Origin: an uncultured Christensenella sp.
GTDB taxonomy: Bacteria > Bacillota > Clostridia > Christensenellales > UBA3700
NCBI GenBank assembly: GCA_910577795.1
Contig: CAJTNW010000002.1
Coordinates: forward strand, 61,275 to 93,225
DNA: 31,951 nt
Direction: 5' to 3'
The notes under the pieces are model-generated. The model was given only the letters and a program-made list of their open reading frames with translations, was not told where the DNA came from and did no database searches. A program made the position numbers and the translations under genes. This document shows, in pieces, positions 15,193 through 23,400 of the stretch; position 1 is the stretch's first letter, and each line of letters begins with the position of its first letter.

Positions 15193-16677
15193 TTATTTTT
15201 TAATTGCTGCCAAAACAGCCTCTTTGATTTTGTCTTTTTCTATTACATCTTTAAATCTAACTTTTCTTGACTGCAAGTTTTGTAAAGGCTCAGGAATATC
15301 TATACCAGTGTATTCCTCTAATTCCTCTGCTGCATTAATACTATCTTCTAGCATTTCACCAGTCAATGCGTTATAAACATCTTGAGGGAATTTATATGGG
15401 CTTGCTGTTGAAACAATAACTGTTTTTGTATTGTCACCAGTTTGCTCACTATATGCTTTATATACCCCAACAGCAACTGCAGTATGAGTATCTAACAAAT
15501 AATCATTTTCGTCATAAAAATCACTAATGGTATTCATAGTCATATCCTCGTTAGAATAGCCACCTTCAAAATTATTTGCGTTTTCTTTAAAGTTTGCAAA
15601 GTCTATTTCGTAGTAACCTTTAGTTTTTAAACTATTCATTAACTCTGCTACATACTTATCGTTTCTACCAGAAATCTCAAACAATAATCTTTCCAAATTA
15701 GAACTAATCAAAATATCCATTGATGGACTCATTGTTTTATAAAAATCTCTGTTAATATCGTATTTACCTGTATTAAAAAAGTCTGTAAGCACTTTATTTT
15801 TGTTAGAAGCACAAATCAATTTATTTATTGGCACACCCATTCTATATGCGTAGTAACCTGCAAGAATATTACCAAAGTTACCAGATGGTACGCAAAAATT
15901 GATTTTGTCACCCATTTTGATATCTTCAGATGCAAGCAAATCTACATAACTAGAAACATAGTATGCTATTTGAGGTACTAATCTACCCCAGTTAATAGAG
16001 TTTGCACTTGATAACTTATAGCCATTTTCCAATAATTGATTTTTTACTTTATCATCATTAAAAATAACTTTTACAGCACTTTGTGCATCATCAAAATTAC
16101 CTTTAATAGCACAAACATAAACATTATTACCAGTTTGAGTTTGCATTTGAAGTTTTTGCATATCAGATACACCTTCAGACGGATAAAATACAATTATCTC
16201 ACAGCCTTCAACATCCTTAAAACCTTCAAGTGCTGCTTTTCCAGTATCACCACTTGTTGCAACCAAAATTAAAGTTTTGCTAGTTTCTCCAACTTTTTTT
16301 CTTGATGCAACCATTAAATGAGGTAACAAAGTTAAAGCCATATCTTTAAAAGCACAAGTAGGACCATGCCACAACTCAAGAATATAAGTTTTGTCATCAA
16401 TAGCAACCAAAGGACAAGGGTCGCCATCGTAAAATCTATCATAAGCCTTTTTTGTGTAATCATTCAATTCTTCAATAGAAAAATCAGATAAAAATTTGCT
16501 TAATACAAATGCTGCTCTTTCGCTATATTCCATATCCTGCATAGAGAATAACTCTTGCTCAGTAATTGATGGAAACTCACTTGGTACAAATAATCCACCA
16601 TCTTCAGACAATCCTTTTACAATTGCCTCTGCACTAGATACTATAGTATCTTTTGCTCTTGTACTTACATATTGCAT
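15193..16677 (-). CDS. thrC: Threonine synthase
   Basis: PLP-dependent synthase of 494 residues, the long form. It begins YVSTRAKD with the GLSEDGGLFVP motif, and the PLP lysine is Lys111 in HGPTCAFKDMAL. Glycine-rich ATSGDTGKAA binds the PLP phosphate, and NSINWGRLVPQIAYY follows. It converts O-phosphohomoserine to threonine. No hom or thrB gene is adjacent. AAAGGAG precedes ATG 16677. A strong terminator hairpin ends only ~15 bases before that site, with no room for a promoter between, so expression must pass through the hairpin from the upstream gene or from a promoter overlapping it. See the attenuator entry. Confidence 0.96.
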   Translation of the reverse strand: MQYVSTRAKDTIVSSAEAIVKGLSEDGGLFVPSEFPSITEQELFSMQDMEYSERAAFVLSKFLSDFSIEELNDYTKKAYDRFYDGDPCPLVAIDDKTYILELWHGPTCAFKDMALTLLPHLMVASRKKVGETSKTLILVATSGDTGKAALEGFKDVEGCEIIVFYPSEGVSDMQKLQMQTQTGNNVYVCAIKGNFDDAQSAVKVIFNDDKVKNQLLENGYKLSSANSINWGRLVPQIAYYVSSYVDLLASEDIKMGDKINFCVPSGNFGNILAGYYAYRMGVPINKLICASNKNKVLTDFFNTGKYDINRDFYKTMSPSMDILISSNLERLLFEISGRNDKYVAELMNSLKTKGYYEIDFANFKENANNFEGGYSNEDMTMNTISDFYDENDYLLDTHTAVAVGVYKAYSEQTGDNTKTVIVSTASPYKFPQDVYNALTGEMLEDSINAAEELEEYTGIDIPEPLQNLQSRKVRFKDVIEKDKIKEAVLAAIKK

Positions 16678-16689
16678 AAAAACTCCTTT

Positions 16690-16737
16690 TATACAAAAAA
16701 AGGCTAACCACGGTTAGCCTTTTAGTGTTTAACCGTT
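16690..16737 (-). promoter_or_regulatory. Candidate transcription attenuator before thrC
   Basis: Terminator form (minus strand): AAAAGGCTAACC (16723–16712) with GGTTAGCCTTTT (16709–16698), 12 bp, followed by a T run. Alternative form: ACGGTTA (16736–16730) with TAACCGT (16716–16710), 7 bp, which uses up the 5' arm of the terminator. The alternative arm starts 2 bases after the stop codon of the upstream gene, so a terminating ribosome would cover it and favour termination. A plain intergenic terminator is the simpler reading. Confidence 0.45.
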
Positions 16738-17139
16738 TTAAATATATTTTTTTATAAAGTCAGGCAAGTTATCTTCTGCAGCACTAACAGCAACTGTTAT
16801 ATCTATATTTGCTTTTTCTGCAAAATCGCCTAAATTCTCATAGAAATATTTCATATCAGCAATATCCATACCGCAAATTCTATGACATCCATCTAAATAA
16901 ATATGCTGTATATCGCTATTGCCTGCCACTATACCACTAATAAAGCCTAAAAGTCCTTGCTCACTAACAACATGATAGTCGGTAGCATTGATAAGTCTAA
17001 CTTTGTGTTTTATAGAAAAATTGTATTCATTAGAATCAGTAATAAATACAACTTCGCCATCCATAACAGCAGTATTTGCTCTATCAATTAAACGTTTAGT
17101 TTTGCCTGTACCTTTTGCTCCACAAATAATATAAATCAT
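16738..17139 (-). CDS. Small P-loop NTPase-like protein
   Basis: The chosen ATG 17139 gives 133 residues, with GGAGGG 4 bases upstream. An in-frame GTG at 17151 overlaps that ribosome site and is unlikely. The protein starts MIYIICGAKGTGKTKRL, a clean Walker A (7–14). HIYLDGCHRI may serve as a Walker B-like strand, and VFITDSNEY is another strand with an acidic end. It is too short for a full known ATPase family and I do not assign a function. It resembles small conserved ATP-binding proteins of Clostridia, sometimes labelled twitching-motility-like without evidence. It has its own promoter (17172–17200) and lies upstream of thrC, separated by the attenuator-like hairpin. Confidence 0.7.
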   Translation of the reverse strand: MIYIICGAKGTGKTKRLIDRANTAVMDGEVVFITDSNEYNFSIKHKVRLINATDYHVVSEQGLLGFISGIVAGNSDIQHIYLDGCHRICGMDIADMKYFYENLGDFAEKANIDITVAVSAAEDNLPDFIKKYI

Positions 17140-17171
17140 ATTTCCCTCCACAATATATATTGTTTAATTAT

Positions 17172-17200
17172 ATTGTACTATGGAAAAATAAAAAATTCAA
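17172..17200 (-). promoter_or_regulatory. Sigma-A promoter of the P-loop gene (and perhaps thrC)
   Basis: Minus strand: TTGAAT (17200–17195), 17-base spacer, TACAAT (17177–17172). The start falls ~25 bases before the gene. Confidence 0.65.
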
Positions 17201-17221
17201 TACTTTTAACAAAATTTTACA

Positions 17222-18613
17222 TTATTTTGCTTGCAAAAGCAATGCTTTGTGTCTTTTAGGGTCAATTTGAGCAACTAAACTATCAAGTTCGTCATCACCC
17301 ATAACAGTTGTTCTGCCTTGTGCGTATAAGTCATCAATTATTTCTTTAATTTTTACACATATTGGGTCTTTTTTATCTATTCTATCCTGCTCATCTAAAT
17401 CGTAATAACCATTTATCCAATAAGCAACACCTGCTAAACCAGAGTGAGAATCAATGCTTACAAGAGGTGGTTTACCAAGTATTTTTTCTGTATCAAAAAT
17501 ATTGTAAATCTCTTGGTCTTTTAATAATCCATCTGCATGCACACCTGCTCTTGTAGTATTAAAACTTCTTCCAACAAATGGAGTACGAGGAGGTATAACA
17601 TAATCTAGTTCTTTTTCAAAATAATCTGCAATTTCAGTAATAACAGACAAATCCATACCATCAGTAGTGCCTTTAAACTGACAATATTCAATAGCCATTG
17701 CCTCTAAAGGACAGTTACCAGTTCTCTCACCAATACCAAGCAAACTGCAGTTTACAGATGAACAACCATAAAGCCAAGCAGTATCTGCATTTGTAACCAC
17801 TTTATAAAAATCGTTATGACCATGCCATTCAAGCCATTCAGATGGTACTTCGGCATAATACTTCAAACCACTAACAATTCCTTGAACACTTCGTGGCATA
17901 GCAACACCCGGAAAACCTACACCATATCCCAAAGTATCACAAGCACGTATTTTTATAGGAATACCTGCCTCCTTACTTAATTTCATAAGTTCAATGGCAA
18001 ATGGTACTACAAAACCATAAAAATCTGCTCTTGTAATATCTTCAAAATGGCAACGTGGCACAATACCTCTATCCAAAGCCATTTTAACTACAGAAAGATA
18101 TTTATCCAATGCTTGTTTTCTTGTAAGATTCATCTTTTTAAAAATATGATAATCGCTACAACTAACAAGAATACCTGTTTCCTTAATATTCATTTCTTTT
18201 ACAAGTTCAAAATCTTTTTCGCTTGCTCTAATCCAACTTGTAATCTCTGGGAATTCATAGCCAAGTTCCATACAGTCATGAACTGCTTTTCTGTCCTTTT
18301 CAGTATACAAAAAGAATTCTGACTGACGAATTATACCTTTTTTACCGCCCAACTTATGCATAAGTTTATATAAATCAACAATTTGTTTTGCAGTAAATGG
18401 AGATGTAGACTGCTGTCCATCACGAAAAGTTGTATCAGTTATCCATATATGCTCTGGCATATCAAGCGGAGTTTGTCTGAAGTTAAAAGCAACTTTTGGT
18501 ATGCTTTCATAATCAAAAAAATCCCTAAAAAGTTCTGGATTAATATTATCCTGCAATTGAGGTTTCCAAGTCCTCTCAACTAATAAATTATCTTGATTTG
18601 AAAATTTTATCAT
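17222..18613 (-). CDS. Probable Re-citrate synthase (homocitrate/isopropylmalate synthase family)
   Basis: DRE-TIM metallolyase of 463 residues. DTTFRDGQQS (60–69) carries the catalytic Arg and metal Asp, and WHGHNDFYKVVTNADTAW (from ~263) the metal His residues. It lacks the regulatory LeuA domain. GIIRQSEFFLYTEKDRKAV, CSDYHIFKKM and LGIGERTGNCPLEAM resemble, as I recall it, the Clostridium kluyveri-type Re-citrate synthase more than LeuA or NifV. That enzyme condenses oxaloacetate and acetyl-CoA with Re stereochemistry in anaerobes lacking GltA-type citrate synthase. No leu, aconitase or isocitrate dehydrogenase gene is nearby to confirm this. ATG 18613 is chosen, with GGAG just upstream; a TTG at 18625 overlaps that site. 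It follows prfA by 57 bases. Confidence 0.75.
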   Translation of the reverse strand: MIKFSNQDNLLVERTWKPQLQDNINPELFRDFFDYESIPKVAFNFRQTPLDMPEHIWITDTTFRDGQQSTSPFTAKQIVDLYKLMHKLGGKKGIIRQSEFFLYTEKDRKAVHDCMELGYEFPEITSWIRASEKDFELVKEMNIKETGILVSCSDYHIFKKMNLTRKQALDKYLSVVKMALDRGIVPRCHFEDITRADFYGFVVPFAIELMKLSKEAGIPIKIRACDTLGYGVGFPGVAMPRSVQGIVSGLKYYAEVPSEWLEWHGHNDFYKVVTNADTAWLYGCSSVNCSLLGIGERTGNCPLEAMAIEYCQFKGTTDGMDLSVITEIADYFEKELDYVIPPRTPFVGRSFNTTRAGVHADGLLKDQEIYNIFDTEKILGKPPLVSIDSHSGLAGVAYWINGYYDLDEQDRIDKKDPICVKIKEIIDDLYAQGRTTVMGDDELDSLVAQIDPKRHKALLLQAK

Positions 18614-18670
18614 AAGATTCTCCAAAAAATATATTAACTAACTTGTATTTAAAAATTATTTTATCACTAT

Positions 18671-19741
18671 TTAATCATTCATTTCAGCAAGCATTTCGTT
18701 TTGATTTTCTAATTGCAATGCAGTTATCATATCATAAATATTGCCGTCCAAAAAATCTTCAAGAGCATAAATTGTAAGCCCTATTCTGTGGTCAGTTACC
18801 CTGCCTTGCGGAAAGTTATATGTCCTTATTCTCTCAGACCTATCACCACTACCAACCTGTAATTTTCTATTAGCACTATACTCTTTATTTATAGCACTTT
18901 GATAGTAATCATAAAGTCTTGATTTTAACACTTTCATTGCAGATTCTCTGTTTTTAATCTGTGATTTTTCGTCCTGACAGGTAACTACTATGCCTGTAGG
19001 AAAATGTGTAATTCTTATAGCACTTTCTGTTTTGTTTACGTGCTGACCACCTGCACCACTACTTCTGTAAGTATCAACTTTTATATCTTTATCTAGTATT
19101 TCAAAATTAACTTCTGGCTGCTCTGGCAAAACTGCAACTGTACAAGTAGAAGTATGCACTCTGCCTTGCGACTCAGTAGCCGGCACTCTTTGAACTCTAT
19201 GAACACCACTTTCAAACTTAAGCATACTATAAGCACCAATACCGCTTATCATAAATGTAACTTCTTTAACACCACCAAGTTCGTTATAGTTCATATCAAG
19301 TTCTTTTATCTTCCAACGTTGACGTTCTGCAAACCTCATATACATTCTAACTAGTTCTGCACCAAACAAAGCAGACTCGTCACCACCTGCTGCAGGTCTA
19401 ACCTCAACAATAACGTTTTTATCATCGTTAGGGTCAACTGGCAATAAGGCTATTTTTAACTCTTCAACTAATCTATCCCTATTTTTTATAGCAATTGAAT
19501 GTTCCTCTTTTGCAAGTGCAACCATTTCCTTATCGTCACCAATACCAATGATTTCCTCACATTCAGTTATATCATTTATTGCTTTTAAATATTCAAGATA
19601 CAAACTAACTGGTTTTTCTAGACTTGAGTGTTCTTTTACAAGTTTTTGCCACCTTTCTTGGTCTGCAATAACATTGCTATCACCAATTAAATTTTCCAGT
19701 TCCTTAAATCTTGCAAGCATTTTTTCTAATTTTTCAAACAT
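18671..19741 (-). CDS. prfA: Peptide chain release factor 1
   Basis: At 356 residues it is a standard class I release factor. PAT at 187–189 (VQRVPATES) is the P-x-T tripeptide that reads UAA and UAG, marking RF1 rather than RF2. GGQ at 231–233 (SSGAGGQHVNKT) triggers peptidyl-tRNA hydrolysis, and its Gln is the methylation target of PrmC, encoded immediately upstream as part of a fusion. GGTGG lies before ATG 19741, 35 bases after the fusion gene. The rpmE–DUF1385/prmC–prfA order is typical of Firmicutes. Confidence 0.97.
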   Translation of the reverse strand: MFEKLEKMLARFKELENLIGDSNVIADQERWQKLVKEHSSLEKPVSLYLEYLKAINDITECEEIIGIGDDKEMVALAKEEHSIAIKNRDRLVEELKIALLPVDPNDDKNVIVEVRPAAGGDESALFGAELVRMYMRFAERQRWKIKELDMNYNELGGVKEVTFMISGIGAYSMLKFESGVHRVQRVPATESQGRVHTSTCTVAVLPEQPEVNFEILDKDIKVDTYRSSGAGGQHVNKTESAIRITHFPTGIVVTCQDEKSQIKNRESAMKVLKSRLYDYYQSAINKEYSANRKLQVGSGDRSERIRTYNFPQGRVTDHRIGLTIYALEDFLDGNIYDMITALQLENQNEMLAEMND

Positions 19742-19776
19742 ACTATTCCACCAAACAAATTAATCAATACTATCTA

Positions 19777-21621
19777 TTATTTTACTGCAGCCAATTTTGC
19801 AAAAATCATTCTGTCATTACCCTCTAAATCTTGTTTGCAAATAACATTTTCAAATACCGCAGTTTCACAATTTTCAATTATATCTACAACACTATCTTTT
19901 TGGTCATAACCTATCTCAAAAGCCAAAATACCACCGATTTTCAAATGATTTTTAGCATCTTTAACTATTGCCCTATAAAAATCAAGTCCGTCTTTTCCGC
20001 CGTCAAGAGCAATAAGTGGTTCAAAAAATCTTACTTCTGGGTCAAGTGTGCCAATAACTTCATTTTTAATATAAGGTGGGTTACTAACAATAATATCAAA
20101 TTCACCATTTACTTTATCAAAAAGATTACTTGTAACAAATTCTACCTGCAAATTATTGTCTTCTGCGTTTTGTTTTGCAACCATCAAGGCTTTTTCAGAT
20201 ATATCACTAGCGGTAACATTAACTTGAGGATTATCTCTTTTTAAAATAAGTGCAATTGCTCCGCTACCAGTACACAAATCAAGCACATTTTGAAAATTAT
20301 TTTCCTTAATCAAGTTATTTACTTCCAAAACTAAATATTCAGTTTCTGGTCGTGGACACAAAACATCACTATTGACTTTAATTTTTAATCCATAAAAATC
20401 TGTATATCCAAACACTTGTTGCAATGGTTTGCCTGTACTGCGTTCTTTTGCAAACTCAAGCATTTTTTCAAAATCATTGCTCCAAACAAACTTTAAATTT
20501 TCTATTTCACTTCTTTTAATATTTAATACTTCAGTTATTATCCAGTCCCTATCAGCATTGCCATTAGTATCGATTTTCAAAGTGTTATCTAACTCTTGCA
20601 CTGCTTTATCTATCATAATTTTAGTATTAAATTTACTTGTTTCTGCAGTAGGGTCACTATCCAATAATTGCACAGTTTTAAAGGCTGTAATTGCAACTTC
20701 TACCATACTATCATCAGGTTGAGCGGTAGTAATTTTTTGCAACAATAAACCAGGTGCTTTTATAATTCTTACAAACCAGTTATCAAATTTTGCTAAAAAC
20801 TTTAATATTTCATAAGATATACCCGCAACTACCGGCAAAAGTGCAAGTTTAATAAGTAACTTAATAAATACTGCACCAATTTTGCTTGTAACAATATTAT
20901 TTGGTACTATACCTACTATAGAAAATAGTGCCACACTTACTATCATAACCAAAAACATAAAAGTAGTACCGCATCTATCATGTATAGTTGACTGTTTTTG
21001 TACATTTTCAACAGTTAGTTCTAGTCCATGTTCGTAGCAAGATATAGTTTTATGCTCTGCACCATGGTATCTAAACACCCTTTTTATTTCCTTCATTAAA
21101 CTTGTTAGCAAAATATAAATTACAAAAATTAATATTCTAATAACACCTTCTATTAGATTATAACAAAACTCTGGCATTGTAGTGTGACAAACATTTTCCA
21201 CCAAAGCCCTTATGCCTTCTATAGAAAAATGTGGTATTACAAAAAACAAACCTATAGCAAGTGCTAAGCCTATAAGTACTGCAAACCACATCATAACAGA
21301 CATAACATTTATATTAAATTTTTTAGAACACCAATTTTCAAATTTAGATGGTTCTTCCTCTCCACCAAAAACTTCACCTGAGCGCATAATTATTTGCACA
21401 CCCATAATCATTGAGTTAACAAAGTTTATTACACCTCTTATAAATGGTAATCTTTTCCATTTACTTTTTTTTGCCGCTGGAGTAAACCTAGTACTTTCTA
21501 TTTGAATTTCGCCTTTTTCGTCACGAACAGCAGTAGCCATGCTACTTTCACCACGCATCATGACTCCCTCTAATACTGCTTGACCACCAATTGAAGAACG
21601 AAATTTCTTTTTGTTTTTCAT
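19777..21621 (-). CDS. prmC: Fusion of DUF1385 membrane protein and PrmC glutamine methyltransferase
   Basis: One 614-residue frame holds two proteins usually encoded separately. Residues 1–~320 are a DUF1385 protein: IGGQAVLEGVMMRG at the start, FRYHGAEHKTI (183–193), CGTTFMF, and membrane segments near 108–130, 160–177, 220–240 and 245–268, ending QPDDSMVEVAITAFK. Residues ~335–614 are PrmC: helical N-domain, RSTGKPLQQVFGYTDFYG, PRPETEYLV, SAM motif LDLCTGSGAIAL (448–459) and catalytic NPPY (514–517). PrmC methylates the GGQ glutamine of RF1 and RF2. The fusion tethers it to the membrane, an unusual site for a cytosolic modification. The start has GGTGAG. Neither a stop nor a ribosome site is evident at the junction. 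Confidence 0.93.
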   Translation of the reverse strand: MKNKKKFRSSIGGQAVLEGVMMRGESSMATAVRDEKGEIQIESTRFTPAAKKSKWKRLPFIRGVINFVNSMIMGVQIIMRSGEVFGGEEEPSKFENWCSKKFNINVMSVMMWFAVLIGLALAIGLFFVIPHFSIEGIRALVENVCHTTMPEFCYNLIEGVIRILIFVIYILLTSLMKEIKRVFRYHGAEHKTISCYEHGLELTVENVQKQSTIHDRCGTTFMFLVMIVSVALFSIVGIVPNNIVTSKIGAVFIKLLIKLALLPVVAGISYEILKFLAKFDNWFVRIIKAPGLLLQKITTAQPDDSMVEVAITAFKTVQLLDSDPTAETSKFNTKIMIDKAVQELDNTLKIDTNGNADRDWIITEVLNIKRSEIENLKFVWSNDFEKMLEFAKERSTGKPLQQVFGYTDFYGLKIKVNSDVLCPRPETEYLVLEVNNLIKENNFQNVLDLCTGSGAIALILKRDNPQVNVTASDISEKALMVAKQNAEDNNLQVEFVTSNLFDKVNGEFDIIVSNPPYIKNEVIGTLDPEVRFFEPLIALDGGKDGLDFYRAIVKDAKNHLKIGGILAFEIGYDQKDSVVDIIENCETAVFENVICKQDLEGNDRMIFAKLAAVK

Positions 21622-21705
21622 TATCTCACCAAAAAAGTACTATTTGCTTATACTTTAATATAAAATATAGTCTAATAGTTTATTGCAAATTTTGTATTTA
21701 TACAA

Positions 21706-21730
21706 AAACGGTGCGATAAATCGCACCCCT
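21706..21730 (-). terminator. Terminator after rpmE
   Basis: GGTGCGA (21710–21716) pairs with TCGCACC (21721–21727). Reading the minus strand it is followed by GTTTTTGTAT, 10 bases past the rpmE stop. Its stem is the same as the core of the 12805–12830 terminator. Confidence 0.75.
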
Positions 21731-21736
21731 TGTCGT

Positions 21737-21943
21737 TTATTGCTTATTGTAGCGTTTGTTAAATATACCAATACGACCACCAGTATCAACCAACTTTTGT
21801 TTACCAGTAAAGAATGGATGACATTTACTGCAAATATCTACCTTAATCACATCACCAGCAACTGTGCTACCAGTAACGAACTTTTCGCCACAAGCACATT
21901 CAACTCTGACTTCGTGATAATTTGGATGTATACTCTCTTTCAT
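21737..21943 (-). CDS. rpmE: 50S ribosomal protein L31 (zinc-binding form)
   Basis: The 68-residue protein begins MKESIHPNYHEV, the standard L31 start, and carries the zinc ligands Cys16, Cys18, Cys38 and Cys41 (CACGEKF and CSKCHPF), so it is the C+ form. VDTGGRIGIFNKRY is the typical tail. I chose ATG 21943: the in-frame GTG at 21952 lies inside the GAGGTGAT ribosome site that serves the ATG. It has a near-consensus sigma-A promoter, consistent with high expression. The Cys-lacking L31 paralog used under zinc limitation is not in the window. Confidence 0.97.
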   Translation of the reverse strand: MKESIHPNYHEVRVECACGEKFVTGSTVAGDVIKVDICSKCHPFFTGKQKLVDTGGRIGIFNKRYNKQ

Positions 21944-21975
21944 TTTTATCACCTCACAAATGATTTTACGTTAGT

Positions 21976-22004
21976 ATTATATACAATTTTACCAACTTAG
22001 TCAA
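21976..22004 (-). promoter_or_regulatory. Sigma-A promoter of rpmE
   Basis: Minus strand: TTGACT (22004–21999), 17-base spacer, TATAAT (21981–21976). The closest match to consensus in the window. Confidence 0.8.
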
Positions 22005-22113
22005 GAATATTAAGCAACTTTTTGAGTTATTTTTATTAAAATATATATATACACTTGTTTTTTGAAAAAATATGCGAAAATTTTGTCAACATTAGAATAT
22101 TTTTGCTAATTAC

Positions 22114-22142
22114 TTGAATTTAATTTAAATATGTGCTAAAAT
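22114..22142 (+). promoter_or_regulatory. Promoter of the MDR-family gene
   Basis: TTGAAT (22114–22119), 17-base spacer, TAAAAT (22137–22142) preceded by TGC, an extended -10. Confidence 0.55.
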
Positions 22143-22162
22143 AATTTTAGAGGTATTTTTTT

Positions 22163-23179
22163 ATGCGTGAATGGCGATTAACTAAATCAAAAGAATACAA
22201 ATTATATACAACCAACAAAACATCTGAACAAATTGGTGAAAGAGATATTTACTTTGAGCCAGTAGTTCCAGATAAGCCTTTTGTAAAAGTTAAACTTATC
22301 AAAGCAAATTTATCTTGCCTTGATATTGCTGCATTTTTAGGCAAAGGTGATTTTGAATATCCCCTTATTCCTGCCCGTTCTGCCGTTGCTTATATCAGCG
22401 AATCTTATGACTCTAATTTAGAGCAAGGAAGAAAAGTTTTTTTATCCCCTTACGACCAAAATAGCAAAGGTGAACTAAAAATAAGAAGTTATAATTCTAA
22501 TGGTTACTTGGGTGATTACGCATACGTACCGCTTGATAGTGTTTATCCAATACCAGAAGGTGTTAGCGATGACGAAGTATTGTTTGTAGAAGATATTGCT
22601 ATGGCAATAACTATTTTATCTAAACTTAATGTTGAAAAAGGTGAATATATTATTTTGCAAGGTGCAAGTTATCAAAACATTATTATTGCCCAAATTGCTA
22701 TTTACTATCAAGCAATTGCAATAATAATAGACACAAATGACGAAAGACTTGAGTTAGCGGCAAACCTAGGTGTTTACTACACTATTAATGTAAATGATAG
22801 CGAAAAGATGGAAAAAATCATTGAAATTACTAGTGGTAAAATGGTTGATAAAGCAATTTGCCATATAGATATTAACTCAACACTTGATGACCAAATAGCA
22901 CTTGTTAAAAATGGTGGCAAAATTGGCTTATACGGCTATGATATTACTTGCAAAAATATCCGTACAGATATTACACCTATTTTTAACAAAAATCTTGATT
23001 TTATTGGTATTCTTGAAGGTAAAGAAAATATACCATCTGCTATAAATATGCTTGCAAATGGCATTGTAAAAACTGAAGGACTAATAGAAAGCACTACTCC
23101 ATTTTTAAATATTCTTGAAATTATGAAAGCAAGTGTTGGCAAAGTTCCTTATTACAAAACAACCATTACATTTGAATAA
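22163..23179 (+). CDS. Divergent medium-chain dehydrogenase/reductase (MDR) protein
   Basis: The 338-residue protein has MDR architecture: a GroES-like N-domain with NLSCLDIAAFLG (Cys52 at the catalytic-zinc Cys position), GYLGDYAYVPLDSVYPIPEGVSDDEV, then a Rossmann half and a KNGGKIGLYG strand. Key residues are gone: the P-G-H-E motif reads PARS (70–73), the four structural-zinc cysteines are absent, and the glycine-rich NAD loop reads GASYQN (167–172) in place of G-x-G-x-x-G, though the acidic Asp190 remains. It may be a non-zinc reductase, an enzyme with altered cofactor use or a non-catalytic protein. AGAGGT precedes ATG 22163. It is monocistronic, with a strong terminator downstream. Confidence 0.75.
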   Translation: MREWRLTKSKEYKLYTTNKTSEQIGERDIYFEPVVPDKPFVKVKLIKANLSCLDIAAFLGKGDFEYPLIPARSAVAYISESYDSNLEQGRKVFLSPYDQNSKGELKIRSYNSNGYLGDYAYVPLDSVYPIPEGVSDDEVLFVEDIAMAITILSKLNVEKGEYIILQGASYQNIIIAQIAIYYQAIAIIIDTNDERLELAANLGVYYTINVNDSEKMEKIIEITSGKMVDKAICHIDINSTLDDQIALVKNGGKIGLYGYDITCKNIRTDITPIFNKNLDFIGILEGKENIPSAINMLANGIVKTEGLIESTTPFLNILEIMKASVGKVPYYKTTITFE

Positions 23180-23211
23180 TACAAATACTTATTTTAATAT
23201 ACAAAAATAAT

Positions 23212-23243
23212 AAAACTTGTTGGAAACAACAAGTTTTTCTTTT
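23212..23243 (+). terminator. Terminator of the MDR-family gene
   Basis: AAAACTTGTTG (23212–23222) pairs with CAACAAGTTTT (23227–23237) around a GAAA tetraloop, then TCTTTTTA. Confidence 0.85.
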
Positions 23244-23313
23244 TATCTTTATTTTTTATCTATTTATGTTAAATATACAAATATGTAGAAAATGTGTTTA
23301 AAAATTTGAAATT

Positions 23314-23350
23314 AAAAAAGTCTGCTATTTATTTAATACCAGACTTTTAG
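23314..23350. terminator. Terminator of the acyl-CoA synthetase–asnA operon
   Basis: AAAAGTCTG (23316–23324) pairs with CAGACTTTT (23340–23348). The minus strand exit is T-rich (ACTTTTTTAATTT). It lies ~50 bases past the asnA stop. Confidence 0.75.
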
Positions 23351-23400
23351 TAATTTTAATATGTTTTAATTTACTACATATCATTATGCAATTTTAACTA

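Noticed and set aside
12805..21730. Shared GGTGCGA/TCGCACC stems at 12.8 and 21.7 kb as a dispersed repeat family
   Set aside because: Both sit directly after stop codons as terminators; a short common GC stem can arise by chance.
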